In this document: positions 14,717 through 24,646 of the stretch, one piece after another | Position numbering within the stretch: position 1 is the stretch's first letter | How the letters are laid out: every line of letters starts with the position of its first letter | NCBI RefSeq assembly: GCF_001879105.1 | Contig: NZ_MLCF01000049.1 | Coordinates: forward strand, 1 to 48,353 | DNA from: Mangrovactinospora gilvigrisea | GTDB taxonomy: Bacteria > Actinomycetota > Actinomycetes > Streptomycetales > Streptomycetaceae | DNA length: 48,353 nucleotides | Reading direction: 5' to 3' | Made by a program: the position numbers and the translations under genes | The notes under the pieces: generated by a model | What the model was told of the DNA's origin: nothing | The model's input: only the letters and a program-made list of their open reading frames with translations | The model's database searches: none

Positions 14717-15667
14717 TCACACGAGCGGCAGCGCCGCGCCTTCCCCGCGCTTCTCGACGGCCTGCTGGTACAGCCGCCCCGCCCGGTACGACGAGCGCAC
14801 CAGCGGCCCCGACATCACCCCGGCGAAGCCGATCTCCTCGGCCTCCTCCTTCAGCTCCACGAACTCCTGCGGCTTCACCCACCGGTCGATCGGGTGGTGC
14901 CGCAGCGTGGGCCGCAGGTACTGGGTGATGGTGATCAGCTCGCAGCCCGCCTCGTGCAGGTCCTGCAGCGCCTGGGAGATCTCCGCGCGCTCCTCGCCCA
15001 TCCCGAGGATCAGGTTGGACTTGGTGACCAGCCCGGCCTCGCGGGCCTTGGTGATCACGTCGAGGGAGCGCTCGTAGCGGAAGCCCGGACGGATCCGCTT
15101 GAAGATCCGCGGCACCGTCTCCACGTTGTGCGCCAGCACCTCCGGACGGGACCCGAACACCTCGGCGAGCGCCGCCGGCTCCGCGTTGAAGTCCGGGATC
15201 AGCAGCTCGACGCCGGTGCCCGGGGTGGTGGCGTGGATCTGCCGGACCGTCTCGGCGTAGAGCCAGGCGCCCTCGTCCTCCAGGTCGTCCCGGGCCACGC
15301 CGGTGATCGTCGCGTAGCGCAGCTCCATCGTCCGCACCGACTCGGCGACGCGCCGCGGCTCGTCGCGGTCCAGCGGCTGCGGGCGGCCGGTGTCGATCTG
15401 GCAGAAGTCGCAGCGCCGGGTGCACTGGTCGCCGCCGATGAGGAAGGTGGCCTCGCGGTCCTCCCAGCACTCGAAGATGTTGGGGCAGCCGGCCTCCTGG
15501 CAGACCGTGTGCAGGCCCTCGCGCTTCACCAGGCTGTGCAGCTCGGTGTACTCGGGGCCCATCTTCGCCCGGGTCTTGATCCACTCGGGCTTGCGCTCGA
15601 TCGGGGTCTGGCTGTTCCGGACCTCCAGGCGCAGCATCTTCCGACCGTCGGGTGCGACAGCGGACAT
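14717..15667 (-). CDS. lipA: Lipoyl synthase (radical SAM)
   Basis: The 316-residue protein inserts two sulfur atoms into the octanoyl group on E2 and H proteins. The auxiliary [4Fe-4S] cluster cysteines are in [12 protein letters not shown], the radical SAM motif CxxxCxxC is CTRRCDFC, and [20 protein letters not shown] and [17 protein letters not shown] are all conserved. The C-terminal RSSYRAG provides the Ser that contacts the auxiliary cluster. ATG 15667 follows AGGAG. lipB lies 76 bases upstream in the same direction, giving the octanoyl transfer and sulfur insertion steps side by side. The lipoylated E2 gene sucB lies about 6 kb away. Confidence 0.97.
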   Translation of the reverse strand: MSAVAPDGRKMLRLEVRNSQTPIERKPEWIKTRAKMGPEYTELHSLVKREGLHTVCQEAGCPNIFECWEDREATFLIGGDQCTRRCDFCQIDTGRPQPLDRDEPRRVAESVRTMELRYATITGVARDDLEDEGAWLYAETVRQIHATTPGTGVELLIPDFNAEPAALAEVFGSRPEVLAHNVETVPRIFKRIRPGFRYERSLDVITKAREAGLVTKSNLILGMGEERAEISQALQDLHEAGCELITITQYLRPTLRHHPIDRWVKPQEFVELKEEAEEIGFAGVMSGPLVRSSYRAGRLYQQAVEKRGEGAALPLV

Positions 15668-15743
15668 GCGGGACTCCTTAGATTTGACGGTTCGTCGACA
15701 TTGACGGACGGACGAGGGGGACGGGGAGCGTCCCCGCATGGTC

Positions 15744-16586
15744 TCAGGACATCGCGGCGGCCCCGTCGGCGGCCTGCGGCCGCGCCCGCTCCGGGGCCCG
15801 CTCGGCGAGCCCCTCGAAGACCTCCCGCAGATGCGTCTCCACCAGCGGCAGCACCTCGGCGATGGTGACCCGGCGGCCGAGCTCCCCGCTGAGCGAGGCG
15901 ACGCCCGCGTCCCGGATCCCGCACGGCACGATCCGGTCGAAGCAGGCCAGCTCGGGGTCGCAGTTGAGGGCGAAGCCGTGCATGGTGACGCCCTTGGCGA
16001 TGCGCACCCCGATCGCGGCGAGCTTGCGGTCGGCGCCGCGCTGCCCGGCGTTGGAGGGGGCGTACTCGGGGCCCTGCAGACGCGGGTCGCCGATCACCTC
16101 GGCCTCGGCGGGACGGCCCACCGCGCTGCCCATCCGCAGGTCCAGCCCGCCCAGCTCGGAGCGGCCGGCCATGTCCACGGAGGCGCCGAGCACCCACACG
16201 CCGCTGCGGCCGGCCACCCGGGTCGTCTCCAGGCCCAGGTCGGCGCAGGTGCGGATGAGCACCTCCTCCAGCCGCCGCACATAGGCGACGACGTCCCAGG
16301 GCTCGGGGAGGCGCAGGATCGGGTAGCCGACCAGCTGGCCGGGGCCGTGCCAGGTGATCTCGCCGCCGCGGTCCACGTCGATCACCGGGGTGCCGTCCAG
16401 CGGGCGGTCCTCGGGGCGGGTGCGCCGGCCCGCGGTGTAGACCGGGGGATGCTCCAGGAGCAGCGCCGTGTCGGGGATGTCGTCGGCGGCGCGTGCGGCG
16501 TGCAGCCGCCGCTGCTCCTCCAGGGCCGTCTCGTACGGCACCGCATCGTCACCGAATCCGGCCCGGACGAGCCGCAGTTGTGCCAC
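15744..16586 (-). CDS. lipB: Octanoyl-[ACP]:protein N-octanoyltransferase
   Basis: The 280-residue protein transfers octanoate from ACP to lipoyl domains. Diagnostic motifs are [56 protein letters not shown] with the catalytic Lys, and [14 protein letters not shown] with the catalytic Cys. A variable insert of about 25 residues sits between [13 protein letters not shown] and [13 protein letters not shown] 16586 ([12 protein letters not shown]) fits the family start and has GGAG 5 bases upstream; GTG 16592 is a second possibility. Confidence 0.95.
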   Translation of the reverse strand: MAQLRLVRAGFGDDAVPYETALEEQRRLHAARAADDIPDTALLLEHPPVYTAGRRTRPEDRPLDGTPVIDVDRGGEITWHGPGQLVGYPILRLPEPWDVVAYVRRLEEVLIRTCADLGLETTRVAGRSGVWVLGASVDMAGRSELGGLDLRMGSAVGRPAEAEVIGDPRLQGPEYAPSNAGQRGADRKLAAIGVRIAKGVTMHGFALNCDPELACFDRIVPCGIRDAGVASLSGELGRRVTIAEVLPLVETHLREVFEGLAERAPERARPQAADGAAAMS

Positions 16587-17019
16587 CGTCACTCCGCCGT
16601 CACTCCCACTGTGCGACTCCGCCACCGGCCGCGGTGCGCGCCCCGTCCCGGGGGTGCGGCAGGCCGCCGCCGGTGCTGCCATAGATGCAACTGTACGTGC
16701 CGCGCGGGGCATTCCCGGAACCGCCCTGTACCACGGTCCCGACCTGCTTCGGACCGGGCGCGCCGGGGCGTGCGCCCCGGCGTTCACCCATAAGGGCGGT
16801 TGTCCTTGCACGAGCCCCCGCAAAGGGTCCCGGACCACTAGATTCTGCCCTACGGAGTCGTCCCGGAATGATCCCGACCACTTGTGCGCCACGCCTTCCC
16901 CACCTCGCGTCACACCTGCCCCACCTGCGGCGCCGTCGGGGCGCCTCGGACCGATTCGACGACAGCAGCGGTATCAGGCACAGATACAGCAGAAGCGGAA
17001 TCGCGGAAGGTGGGCCGGC
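16587..17019. other. Divergent intergenic region between lipB and the TPR regulator
   Basis: These 433 bases hold no convincing open frame. Both divergent promoters should be here. Several short GC-rich inverted repeats are present, such as GGCGCGCCGGGGC...GCCCCGG around 16766-16783. No recognised operator or RNA family is evident. Confidence 0.4.
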
Positions 17020-18636
17020 ATGGCGGAGCGCGTACCGAACCGGCAGCTCGCGGCGCTGATCGCGGAGGCCGGGTTCTCGCATGCCGGCCTCGCCCGACGC
17101 GTCGATCAGCTCGGCCTGGAGCACGGCATCGACCTGCGGTACGACAAGACGTCGGTCACCCGGTGGCTCCGCGGGCAGCAGCCGCGCGGGGCCACCCCGG
17201 CCCTGCTGGCGGAGGTCTTCACCCGGCGGCTCGGCCGCCGCCTCTCGGCGCAGGATCTGGGGCTGGAGACCTGCGCCCCGGTCTACGCCGGGCTGGAGTT
17301 CGCGGCCGGCCCGGCCGAGGCCGTGGAGATCGTCAGCAGCCTCTGGCGGAAGGACACCGGCCCGCACTCGGATCTGCACCGGGTGGCCTTCACCCCCGCC
17401 GGGCTCGTCGTCCCCAGCCGCGACTGGCTCATCGGCCGGGCCGACGAGAAGGTCGCCCGCGGGGACGACGGCTCCGGGGTGGCGCCCGCGCCGGCCTGGT
17501 CGGCGGCGATCCCGCGGCAGGCGGCGCCGCCCGCCGCGGCGCGGTCCGCGGGCGCCAAGCCCCAGCCGTCACCGGCGGGTTCGGCCCGCACGGCGCCGCA
17601 GGGCGGCCACGGCGCGCAGGGCGGCCGCGAGCCGGAGTCCGGTGCGGGCGCGGGTGCGGCGGGTGCGGGTGCGGACGCCAAGGCGGAGGGAGGCCGCCGC
17701 CCCGAGCCCCCGGCCGCCGGCGCGCTCCGCGGCCGGGTCCACTCCGGCGACGTGGCGGCGGTGATGGCCGTCGGCGAGCTCTTCCGCGCCCTCGACCACG
17801 CCTACGGCGGCGGCCACGCCCGGCACGCGCTCGTCCGCTATCTGGAGGGCGAGGCCGAGCCGATGCTGCGCGCCCGCTACAGCGAGAGCATCGGGCGGGC
17901 GCTCTTCGGCGCGGTCGCCGAGCTGGTGCGGCTCGCCGGGTGGACGTCCTTCGACATCGGCTCGCACGGCCTCGCCCAGCGGTACTACGTCCAGGCGCTG
18001 CGGCTCTCCCAGGCCGCGGGAGACCGGGTGCACGGCGGCTATGTGCTGGCCAGCATGAGCCGGCAGGCGGTCCACCTCGGCCACGGCAAGGAGGCGGTGC
18101 AGCTGGCCCGCGTCGCCCAGCAGGGCTCGGGCCCGGGGGCGCCGGCGGCGGTCTCGGCGATGATGCACGCCACGGAGGCGGCGGGGCACGCGGTGCTGGG
18201 CGACGAGCGGTCCTGCCTGGCCGCGCTGGCGCGCGGCGAGCACACCGTCGCGAAGGCCCGCCCGGGCGACGCGGCGCCGGGCTGGGTGACGTTCTTCGAC
18301 GAGGCCGAGTTCGCGGACGAGTGCGCGCACTGCCACCTCGCGCTGGGGCGCTACCGGGCGGCGGTGCAGCACGCGGAGCGGTCGCTGCGGCTGCGGAGCG
18401 CGAAGTACGCGCGGAGCCAGGCGCTGTGCCGGCTGGTGCTGGCGAACGCGTGGCTGGGGCTGGGGGACGTCGACCGGGCGTGCGCGTGCGCGGCGGAGGC
18501 GATGGACCAGGTGGCGGCGATGCGGTCGGCGCGGGCGGTGGAGCGCGTCCAGCAGTTCGTCGGACGGCTCGCGCCGTACCGCGACGCGGCCGCGGCCCGA
18601 GCGCTCGCCGACCGGGCGGCGGCCCTGCTCGCGTAG
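17020..18636 (+). CDS. TPR-type transcriptional regulator (NsdA-like architecture)
   Basis: The 538-residue protein has an N-terminal helix-turn-helix-like domain (about residues 1-85: RQLAALIAEAGFSHAGLARRVDQLG ... YDKTSVTRWLRGQQPRG). A low-complexity Ala/Gly/Pro linker of about 90 residues follows (near 150-240), then a helical C-terminal half with TPR-like repeats (GLAQRYYVQALRLSQAAGD, HLALGRYRAAVQHAERSLRL). This layout is that of Streptomyces developmental and antibiotic regulators such as NsdA; orthology is not claimed. It is probably a cytoplasmic regulator whose TPR part senses a partner or peptide. ATG 17020 follows GGAAGG. It diverges from lipB and converges on the FAD oxidoreductase across a repeat-rich spacer. 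Confidence 0.7.
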   Translation: MAERVPNRQLAALIAEAGFSHAGLARRVDQLGLEHGIDLRYDKTSVTRWLRGQQPRGATPALLAEVFTRRLGRRLSAQDLGLETCAPVYAGLEFAAGPAEAVEIVSSLWRKDTGPHSDLHRVAFTPAGLVVPSRDWLIGRADEKVARGDDGSGVAPAPAWSAAIPRQAAPPAAARSAGAKPQPSPAGSARTAPQGGHGAQGGREPESGAGAGAAGAGADAKAEGGRRPEPPAAGALRGRVHSGDVAAVMAVGELFRALDHAYGGGHARHALVRYLEGEAEPMLRARYSESIGRALFGAVAELVRLAGWTSFDIGSHGLAQRYYVQALRLSQAAGDRVHGGYVLASMSRQAVHLGHGKEAVQLARVAQQGSGPGAPAAVSAMMHATEAAGHAVLGDERSCLAALARGEHTVAKARPGDAAPGWVTFFDEAEFADECAHCHLALGRYRAAVQHAERSLRLRSAKYARSQALCRLVLANAWLGLGDVDRACACAAEAMDQVAAMRSARAVERVQQFVGRLAPYRDAAAARALADRAAALLA

Positions 18637-18647
18637 GCCGCGGCGCG

Positions 18648-19045
18648 CACCCGTCCGTCGGCGTGGGGTCGGCTGCCGTCGCGCGGTCCGCGCGGTGCCC
18701 GGTCCGCCGCCCCTCCGCCCCGGCACCCCACCCGGGCGCTGCGCGCCCGAAAGCAGCCTGCCTGCACCCGGACCCCACCGGGGCGCTGCGCGCCCGAAGG
18801 CGGCCTGTCGGCGCGCGGCATCCGGCGCTCCACCGGGGCGCTGCGCGCCCGAAGGCGGCCTGTCGGCGCGCGGCATCCGGCGCTCCACCGGGGCGCTGCG
18901 CGCCCGAAGGCGGCCTGTCGGCGCGCGGCATCCGGCACTCCACCCGTCCGTCGGCGTGGGGTCGGCTGCAGTCGCGCGGTCCGTGCGGTGCCCGGTCCGC
19001 CGCCCCTCCGCCCCGCCGCCCCACCCGGGCGCTACGCGCCCAAAG
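18648..19045. repeat. Repeat block: ~104-base direct repeat flanking 55-base tandem repeats
   Basis: A ~104-base sequence at 18648-18751 recurs at 18941-19045 with few differences (offset 293). Between them are three tandem 55-base units starting at 18786, 18841 and 18896; the third is cut short near 18943 with one change. A more diverged unit starts at 18739. Each unit carries the hairpin GGGCGC-TGC-GCGCCC. The block fills most of the 461-base convergent spacer between the regulator and the FAD oxidoreductase and is not coding. Confidence 0.85.
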
Positions 19046-19068
19046 GGCGGGTGGGGCGGAGGGGCGGC
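18999..19068. terminator. Long hairpin between convergent genes, probable bidirectional terminator
   Basis: GCCGCCCCTCCGCCCC (18999-19014) pairs with GGGGCGGAGGGGCGGC (19053-19068). The ACCC/GGGT pair extends the stem after a bulge, and an inner hairpin GGGCGC-TAC-GCGCCC sits in the loop. It separates two convergent genes. Confidence 0.6.
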
Positions 19069-19097
19069 GTAGCGGGGCCCGGTGCGGTCGTGGCGCG

Positions 19098-20375
19098 CTA
19101 TGCCGCGGCGGGCAGGCGGATGCCCAGGTCCGTCAGGACCTGGTCGGCGGCGCGCCGGCCCGACGCGAGCGCGCCCACCGCATTGCCGACGTCCCGATGG
19201 TCCCCGCACACATAGAGCCCGCCCAGCAGCCGCACCGGCCGCCGCAGCACCGCCGGCGCGTCCATCGCCGGCACCGCGTCCGGCGCCATCGCCCCGCCCA
19301 GGTACTCCCAGCCGCCCGCCGCCGTCCCGAACAGCTGGCCGAGCCGCCGCCGCACCCCCGCCTCGGGGACGCGCCGCGCCGCCGCCCCCAGCAGCACCGT
19401 CCCGATCAGCGCCGCCCCCTCCGGCGCGCATCCCGGGTCCAGATCGCTCACGATCATCGCGTGCGAGACCAGCGCGCCCCGCTCCCCGTCCAGCACCAGC
19501 GACCGCTCCGCCCCCGCGCCGTCCAACTCCCGCCGCGGCACCGCGTGGTAGAGCGTCCGCACCGGCAGGAACCGCGGCCGGCGCAGCCCCGGCAGCAGCC
19601 GCTCCGCCGCGTCCGCCCCGGTGGCGACCACCACCGCCCGCGCCGCGAAGGTGCCGTGACGGGCCGTCCGCACCCCGTCCGCGGCGACCGACACCACCTC
19701 CACGCCGGTCCGCACCACCGGGTCCAGCCCCTCCACCAGCCGCCGCGGCAGCGCCGGCGCACCGCCGACCGGCATCGCCAGATCGCCCCGCGCGAAGCCC
19801 CGCAGCGCCTGCTCCGCGCAGCGGCTGCTGCAGCGCAGCGCCGGATCGAAGAGCAGCGCCGCCAGCAGCGGCCGCACCGCGGCCCAGTCGCGCAGCGGCC
19901 CGCGCCCCGGCACCTCCGCGGCCGTCGTCTCCTGCCTGCCGACGCCCCGTCCGCCCGGGGCCTGCTCGGCGGCGAGCCGCCCCAGCGCCGCGGCCAACCG
20001 GGCCCGCTCCAGCGTCTCCGGGGCCAGCGCCGGCCCCGCGGCGTACGCCTCGCGGACGCCGCGGTGCTCGCCGGTGCGGCGCAGCCGGCCGCCGGAGTAG
20101 AGCAGCACGCCGGGCCGCAGCGCCCGCAGCGGCACCGGCCGCGTCCCGCCGAGGAGTTCGCGCAGCCGCGGCTCGGGGACGTTCAGCAGCAGGGGCCCCC
20201 GGTCCAGGCGGAAGCCGTCCCGCCACACGGCGGCGAGCCGGCCGCCGATCCCGGGGCCCGCCTCCAGCACGGTGACGTCCAGCCCGGCCCCGGTGAGGCG
20301 GCGCGCCGCCGCGAGCCCGGCGGCTCCGGCGCCGACCACCACCACGTCCGAGCGGCGAGCAGAGTGGTCCCCCAT
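19098..20375 (-). CDS. FAD-dependent oxidoreductase (amine oxidase/phytoene dehydrogenase-like)
   Basis: The 425-residue protein begins with the dinucleotide-binding motif VVVVGAGAAGLAAARRLTGAG and the second FAD segment VTVLEAGPGIGGRLAAVWRDGFRLDRGP. The C-terminal FAD-binding part is LYVCGDHRDVGNAVGALASGRRAAD. This is the flavin amine oxidase/carotenoid desaturase fold. The substrate-binding middle is not diagnostic and no carotenoid cluster is nearby, so the substrate is unknown. ATG 20375 is preceded by AGGAGG. The gene is alone on this strand. Confidence 0.8.
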   Translation of the reverse strand: MGDHSARRSDVVVVGAGAAGLAAARRLTGAGLDVTVLEAGPGIGGRLAAVWRDGFRLDRGPLLLNVPEPRLRELLGGTRPVPLRALRPGVLLYSGGRLRRTGEHRGVREAYAAGPALAPETLERARLAAALGRLAAEQAPGGRGVGRQETTAAEVPGRGPLRDWAAVRPLLAALLFDPALRCSSRCAEQALRGFARGDLAMPVGGAPALPRRLVEGLDPVVRTGVEVVSVAADGVRTARHGTFAARAVVVATGADAAERLLPGLRRPRFLPVRTLYHAVPRRELDGAGAERSLVLDGERGALVSHAMIVSDLDPGCAPEGAALIGTVLLGAAARRVPEAGVRRRLGQLFGTAAGGWEYLGGAMAPDAVPAMDAPAVLRRPVRLLGGLYVCGDHRDVGNAVGALASGRRAADQVLTDLGIRLPAAA

Positions 20376-20510
20376 CGCGTCCTCCTAGGGAAGGTCCGGC
20401 CCTGCTTCGGTCTTCCCACCCGATGAGGCGATGATGCCCTGATCCGACAGAACGTCAGATACCGTCCGGCCGCCGACCGGTACAGCCCTGGTCCCGGCGT
20501 ACGGGGACGT

Positions 20511-21023
20511 TCAGCAGAAGCGCTCCCAGACCCGCGGCACCCGGTTCGCCAGCGCCTGCGGGTCGCGCAGGTCCAGCGGCGGGCCCTCGGGCCGCTCCGG
20601 CTCCGGGATGCCGAGCTCGGGCAGCTCGTCGCCGGTGAGGCGGTCGTACGCCTCGTCCGCCGCCCAGCCCAGCTCCTCGGCGTCGCCGTCGATGTCCTCG
20701 TCGAAGCGGCGGAGCAGGTCGGCGAGGGAGTCGGGGTCGTCGACCGCGCCCTCGTAGACCGCCCGGCCCTGCCCGATCAGCCAGCAGCGGAACGCCTCGA
20801 AGTCGTCCTCGTCCGCCTCGCCCAGCAGGACGGCCGCGGCCGCCCACAGGCCCCAGGTGTAGGACCGGGTCAGCCGCAGCTCGAAGAGCCGCGCGAAGTC
20901 CACGACTTCCTCGGGGGACAGCTCGGCGAGGCGCTCGACCAGGCGCTCGGCGTGGTCGACCGGATCCCCCTGCGCGGCCTTGCGGGTCGCGTCGATGATC
21001 CGCCAGAACTCCGACTCATACAT
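20511..21023 (-). CDS. DUF4240 domain protein
   Basis: The 170-residue acidic protein has the DUF4240 pattern: FWRIIDATRKAAQGDPVDHAERLVERLAELSPEEVVDF, then YTWGLWAAAAVLLGEADEDDFEAFRCWLIGQGRAVYEGAVDDPDSLADL. In Streptomyces this domain is widespread and uncharacterised; distant WGR-linked members are suspected to act in conflict systems. ATG 21023 gives a normal family start. No partner gene is close. Confidence 0.75.
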   Translation of the reverse strand: MYESEFWRIIDATRKAAQGDPVDHAERLVERLAELSPEEVVDFARLFELRLTRSYTWGLWAAAAVLLGEADEDDFEAFRCWLIGQGRAVYEGAVDDPDSLADLLRRFDEDIDGDAEELGWAADEAYDRLTGDELPELGIPEPERPEGPPLDLRDPQALANRVPRVWERFC

Positions 21024-21134
21024 CACGTCCCCAAGGATCGCTGCCCGGGCGCCGTATCGCACGGGTAATGCGCCGCGCGGCGCACAACCGGCACTGTCCT
21101 TCTCATCGGGGAGCCATATGAACGCCGCACGCAC

Positions 21135-21179
21135 GACAGCGCGGCGCCCCGGCCGCAGGGGCCGGGGCGCCGTGCTGTC
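21135..21179 (-). terminator. Hairpin terminator after sucB
   Basis: Two 20-base arms (21135-21154 and 21160-21179; GACAGCGCGGCGCCCCGGCC and its complement) pair with a single G-T wobble around a 5-base loop. The hairpin begins 11 bases beyond the sucB stop. Confidence 0.8.
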
Positions 21180-21189
21180 GGGCAGTCGC

Positions 21190-23001
21190 TCAGAGGTTCA
21201 GGTCGCCCTCGAAGGCGCCTTCCTCCAGGCGGGCCTTGACGGTGCCTAGGAAGCGGGCCGCGTCGGCGCCGTCCACCAGGCGGTGGTCGTAGGTCAGGGC
21301 CAGGAAGACCATGTCGCGGATGGCGATGGTCTCGCCCAGCTCCTCCGACTTGACCACGACCGGGCGCCGCACGGTGGCGCCGATGCCCAGCATGCCGACC
21401 TGCGGCTGGTTGAGGATCGGCGTGTCGAACAGCGCGCCGCGCGAGCCGGTGTTGGTCACCGTGAAGGTGCCGCCCGCCAGCTCGTCCGGCTTGATGCCGC
21501 CGTTGCGGGTGCGGTTGGCCAGGTCGGCCGTCTTCTTGGCGAGCCCGGCGATGTTGAGGTCGCCGGCGCCGTGGATGACGGGGACGAAGAGGCCCTTCTC
21601 GGTGTCCACCGCGATGCCGATGTTCTCGACGTCGAAGTAGGTGATCGTCTCGTCGTCGTTGACCTTGGCGTTCAGCTCCGGGTGGACCTTGAGCGCCTCG
21701 GCCGCGGCCTTGACGAAGAACGGCATCGGCGAGAGCTTGACGCCCTCGCGCGCCTGGAAGCCGCTCTTGGCGCGCTGACGCAGCGTCATGATGCGGGTGA
21801 CGTCCACCTCGACCACGGTGGTGAGCTGCGCCGAGACCTTCAGCGACTCGACCATGTGCTTGGCGGTCGCCTTGCGGATCCGGCTCATCTTCACCGTCTG
21901 GCCGCGCAGCGGGGACGGGGCGACGGGGGCCGGGGCCTTGCCGGCCGCGGCCGGGGCGGCGGCCTGGGCCGGGGCGGCAGCGGCGGCCTTGGCGGCCTCC
22001 GCGGCGGCGAGCACGTCCTGCTTGCGGATCCGCCCGCCGACGCCGCTGCCCTGGACGGAGCCCAGGTCGATGCCGTTCTCGGCGGCCAGCTTGCGCACCA
22101 GCGGGGTGACGTAGGGGGCCTCGTCACCGTTGACCGCCGCGGCGGGGGCGGCCGGAGCGGCCGCGGGCGTCGGAGCCGGAGCGGCCGGGGTGGCCGCGGG
22201 CGCCGGAGCCGGAGCGGCCGGGGTGGCCGCGGGCGCCGGAGCCGGGGCGGCCGGGGCCGGAGCAGCCGGAGCAGCGGGGGCCGGAGCCGGGGCAGCCGGA
22301 GCCGGAGCGGCGGGGGCCGGCGCGGCCTCCTGCGCGGGCGCGGGCGCCGCGGCGGGGGCCGGAGCGGCGGCAGCGGCACCGGGCGCGCCGATGACGGCCA
22401 GCTCGGCGCCGACCTCCACCGTCTCGTCCTCGGCGACGGAGATCTTCAGCAGCGTGCCGGCGACCGGCGACGGGATCTCGGTGTCGACCTTGTCCGTGGA
22501 GACCTCGAGCAGCGGCTCGTCGGCCTCGACGGTGTCGCCCTCGGCCTTCAGCCAGCGGGTGACGGTGCCCTCGGTGACGGACTCGCCCAGCGCGGGCAGC
22601 GTCACCGGGGTGCCGGCGGCGTCCGACGGCGCGGCGTCCGACGGCGCGGCGGCCGGAGCCGGGGCGGCGGCCGGCGCGGCCTCCTGCGCGGGCGCGGCGG
22701 GCTCGGGGGCGGCGGCCGGAGCGGGCTCCGCCGCGGGCGCGGGCGCCTCGGCCGGCGCACCGGTGCCGTCGTCGATGACGGCCAGCTCGGCGCCGACCTC
22801 GACGGTCTCGTCCTCGGCGGCCTTGATGGAGGAGAGGATCCCGGCCGCGGGCGACGGGATCTCGGTGTCCACCTTGTCCGTGGAGACCTCGAGCAGCGGC
22901 TCGTCCGCCTCCACGCGCTCCCCCTCGGCCTTCAGCCAGCGGGTGACGGTGCCCTCGGTGACGCTCTCGCCGAGCGCGGGCAGTGTTACTGAGACCGGCA
23001 T
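21190..23001 (-). CDS. sucB: 2-oxoacid dehydrogenase E2 (dihydrolipoamide succinyltransferase)
   Basis: The 603-residue protein has two nearly identical lipoyl domains (lipoyl Lys43 and Lys171, both in [16 protein letters not shown]), joined and followed by long Ala/Pro linkers. The peripheral subunit-binding domain follows ([23 protein letters not shown]), then the acyltransferase core ending in [17 protein letters not shown] with the catalytic His and Asp. It carries acyl groups between E1 and E3 in the 2-oxoglutarate or pyruvate complex; the name sucB follows Streptomyces usage. lpdA (E3) lies 47 bases upstream in the same operon, and the lipoylating genes lipA/lipB are about 6 kb away. 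The linker repeats (APAPAAP units) are likely to vary in number between strains. Confidence 0.93.
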   Translation of the reverse strand: MPVSVTLPALGESVTEGTVTRWLKAEGERVEADEPLLEVSTDKVDTEIPSPAAGILSSIKAAEDETVEVGAELAVIDDGTGAPAEAPAPAAEPAPAAAPEPAAPAQEAAPAAAPAPAAAPSDAAPSDAAGTPVTLPALGESVTEGTVTRWLKAEGDTVEADEPLLEVSTDKVDTEIPSPVAGTLLKISVAEDETVEVGAELAVIGAPGAAAAAPAPAAAPAPAQEAAPAPAAPAPAAPAPAPAAPAAPAPAAPAPAPAATPAAPAPAPAATPAAPAPTPAAAPAAPAAAVNGDEAPYVTPLVRKLAAENGIDLGSVQGSGVGGRIRKQDVLAAAEAAKAAAAAPAQAAAPAAAGKAPAPVAPSPLRGQTVKMSRIRKATAKHMVESLKVSAQLTTVVEVDVTRIMTLRQRAKSGFQAREGVKLSPMPFFVKAAAEALKVHPELNAKVNDDETITYFDVENIGIAVDTEKGLFVPVIHGAGDLNIAGLAKKTADLANRTRNGGIKPDELAGGTFTVTNTGSRGALFDTPILNQPQVGMLGIGATVRRPVVVKSEELGETIAIRDMVFLALTYDHRLVDGADAARFLGTVKARLEEGAFEGDLNL

Positions 23002-23048
23002 GGTGTCAGCGACTCCATTTCTGAGTAAGAGGTTGGGTCGAGGGGTTG

Positions 23049-24437
23049 TCAGTCGTGGGCGTGGAGGGGCTTGCCGGCCAGAGCCAGGTGGGCCTCGCCG
23101 AGCGCCTCGTTCTGCGTCGGGTGGGCGTGGATCAGCTGAGCGACCTCGGAGGGCAGCGCCTCCCAGTTGTAGATCAGCTGCGCCTCGCCGACCTGCTCGC
23201 CGATCCGGGCGCCGACCATGTGGACGCCGACGACGGCCTCCCCGTCGACCTGCACCAGCTTGATCTCGCCGGCGGTCTTGAGGATCTGGCTCTTGCCGTT
23301 GCCGCCCAGGTTGAAGTTCACCGTCTTGATCTTGTCCGCGCCGTAGATCTCCTTGGCCTTGGCCTCGGTGATGCCGACGGAGGCGACCTCGGGCTCGCAG
23401 TAGGTGACCCGCGGGACGCCGTTGTAGTCGATCGGGACGACCTTCAGCCCCGCGAGGCGCTCGGCCACCAGGATGCCCTCGCCGAAGCCGACGTGCGCGA
23501 GCTGGAGGGTGGGGACCAGGTCGCCCACCGCGGAGATGGTCGGCACGTTGGTCTGCATGTACTCGTCGACCAGGACGTAGCCGCGGTCCATCGCGACGCC
23601 CTGCTCCTCGTAGCCCAGGCCCTGCGAGACCGGGCCGCGGCCGACGGCGACCAGCAGCAGCTCCGCCTCGATCTGCTTGCCGTTCTCCAGCGACACCCGG
23701 ATTCCGTCGGCGGTGTACTCCACGCCGGAGAACCGGGAGCCCAGCTCGAACTTGATGCCGCGCTTGCGGAACGCCCGCTCCAGCAGCTTGGAGCTGTTCT
23801 CGTCCTCCACCGGGACCAGGTGGGGGAGCGCCTCGACGATGGTGACGTCGACACCGAAGGACTTCCACACCGAGGCGAACTCGACGCCGATGACGCCGCC
23901 GCCCAGCACGACGGCCGACTTCGGCACCCGGTCGAGCTTGAGCGCGTCGTTGGAGGAGATCACCCGGTTGCCGTCGATCTCCAGGCCGGGCAGCGACTTC
24001 GGCACCGAGCCGGTCGCCAGCACCACGTGCCGTCCCTCGTAGCGGACGCCGCCGACCTCGACCGCGGTCGGGGAGACGAGCTTGCCCTCGCCCTGCACAT
24101 AGGTGATCCCGCGGCTGCTGACCAGCCCCTGCAGGCCCTTGTACAGACGGGCGGTGACGCCCTCCTTGTACTTGTTCACCGCGGGCACGTCGATGCCCTC
24201 GAAGGTGGTCTTCACTCCGAACCCGGCGCCCTCGCGGGCATTGTCCGCGAGCTCTGCCGCGTGCAGCAGGGCCTTGGTCGGAATGCAGCCGTAATGCAGA
24301 CAGGTCCCGCCGAGCTTGTCCTTCTCGATCAGGGCGACGTTCAGCCCCAGCTGGGCCGCACGCAGCGCGGCGGCGTAACCGCCGCTGCCGCCTCCGAGAA
24401 TGACAACGTCGAAAACGGTGCCGGCGTCGTTCGCCAC
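23049..24437 (-). CDS. lpdA: Dihydrolipoamide dehydrogenase (E3)
   Basis: The 462-residue flavoprotein reoxidises the lipoyl arm of E2 and reduces NAD. It shows the FAD site [21 protein letters not shown], the redox disulfide Cys46/Cys51 in [15 protein letters not shown], the NAD site [20 protein letters not shown], the second FAD motif ISAVGDLV, and the catalytic [12 protein letters not shown] with the His-Glu pair. GTG 24437 follows GGAGG at 7 bases. It is the first gene of the lpdA-sucB unit. A candidate promoter or operator region with a GTATC palindrome lies about 140 bases upstream. Confidence 0.95.
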   Translation of the reverse strand: MANDAGTVFDVVILGGGSGGYAAALRAAQLGLNVALIEKDKLGGTCLHYGCIPTKALLHAAELADNAREGAGFGVKTTFEGIDVPAVNKYKEGVTARLYKGLQGLVSSRGITYVQGEGKLVSPTAVEVGGVRYEGRHVVLATGSVPKSLPGLEIDGNRVISSNDALKLDRVPKSAVVLGGGVIGVEFASVWKSFGVDVTIVEALPHLVPVEDENSSKLLERAFRKRGIKFELGSRFSGVEYTADGIRVSLENGKQIEAELLLVAVGRGPVSQGLGYEEQGVAMDRGYVLVDEYMQTNVPTISAVGDLVPTLQLAHVGFGEGILVAERLAGLKVVPIDYNGVPRVTYCEPEVASVGITEAKAKEIYGADKIKTVNFNLGGNGKSQILKTAGEIKLVQVDGEAVVGVHMVGARIGEQVGEAQLIYNWEALPSEVAQLIHAHPTQNEALGEAHLALAGKPLHAHD

Positions 24438-24571
24438 GTCACGTCCTCCATGCAGGGAATGCGATACCGCTATGTACGCGTGGTCGACCGGCGCGGCGGC
24501 GAGCTGCACCGGTCACCGGAAACCCATCTTCGCACTAGTCGGCGACGGATCGGGGTCCGGGGGGCTGTCTT

Positions 24572-24588
24572 GTATCCAACAAAGATAC
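24572..24588. promoter_or_regulatory. Palindrome upstream of lpdA, candidate operator
   Basis: GTATC (24572-24576) and GATAC (24584-24588) form an inverted repeat around 7 A/T-rich bases, unusual in this GC-rich region. It lies next to the pepA terminator and about 140 bases upstream of lpdA. Confidence 0.35.
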
Positions 24589-24591
24589 GAA

Positions 24592-24633
24592 CCTCCCCGA
24601 GGCGCTCCCGATTCCGGGGGCGCCTCGGGGAGG
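24592..24633 (-). terminator. Hairpin terminator after pepA
   Basis: CCTCCCCGAGGCGCTCCC (24592-24609) pairs with GGGGGCGCCTCGGGGAGG (24616-24633) with one wobble around a 6-base loop. It begins 13 bases after the pepA stop. Confidence 0.75.
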
Positions 24634-24646
24634 ACGACCGGGCTGA

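Noticed and set aside
18786..18950. Tandem 55-base units as a CRISPR array
   Set aside because: The units are contiguous and identical over their full length, with no variable spacers, and no cas genes are near.
19098..20375. FAD oxidoreductase as a carotenoid pathway enzyme (crtI)
   Set aside because: Only the cofactor-binding motifs match; no other carotenoid gene is nearby and the substrate region is not diagnostic.
21118..21249. Small plus-strand frame with a GGGGAG site before ATG 21118
   Set aside because: It reads straight through the sucB terminator hairpin and into the antisense of sucB; the composition is that of a shadow frame.
22130..23263. Plus-strand Gly/Ala/Ser-rich frame opposite sucB
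   Set aside because: It is the antisense of the Ala/Pro linkers and lipoyl domains of E2.
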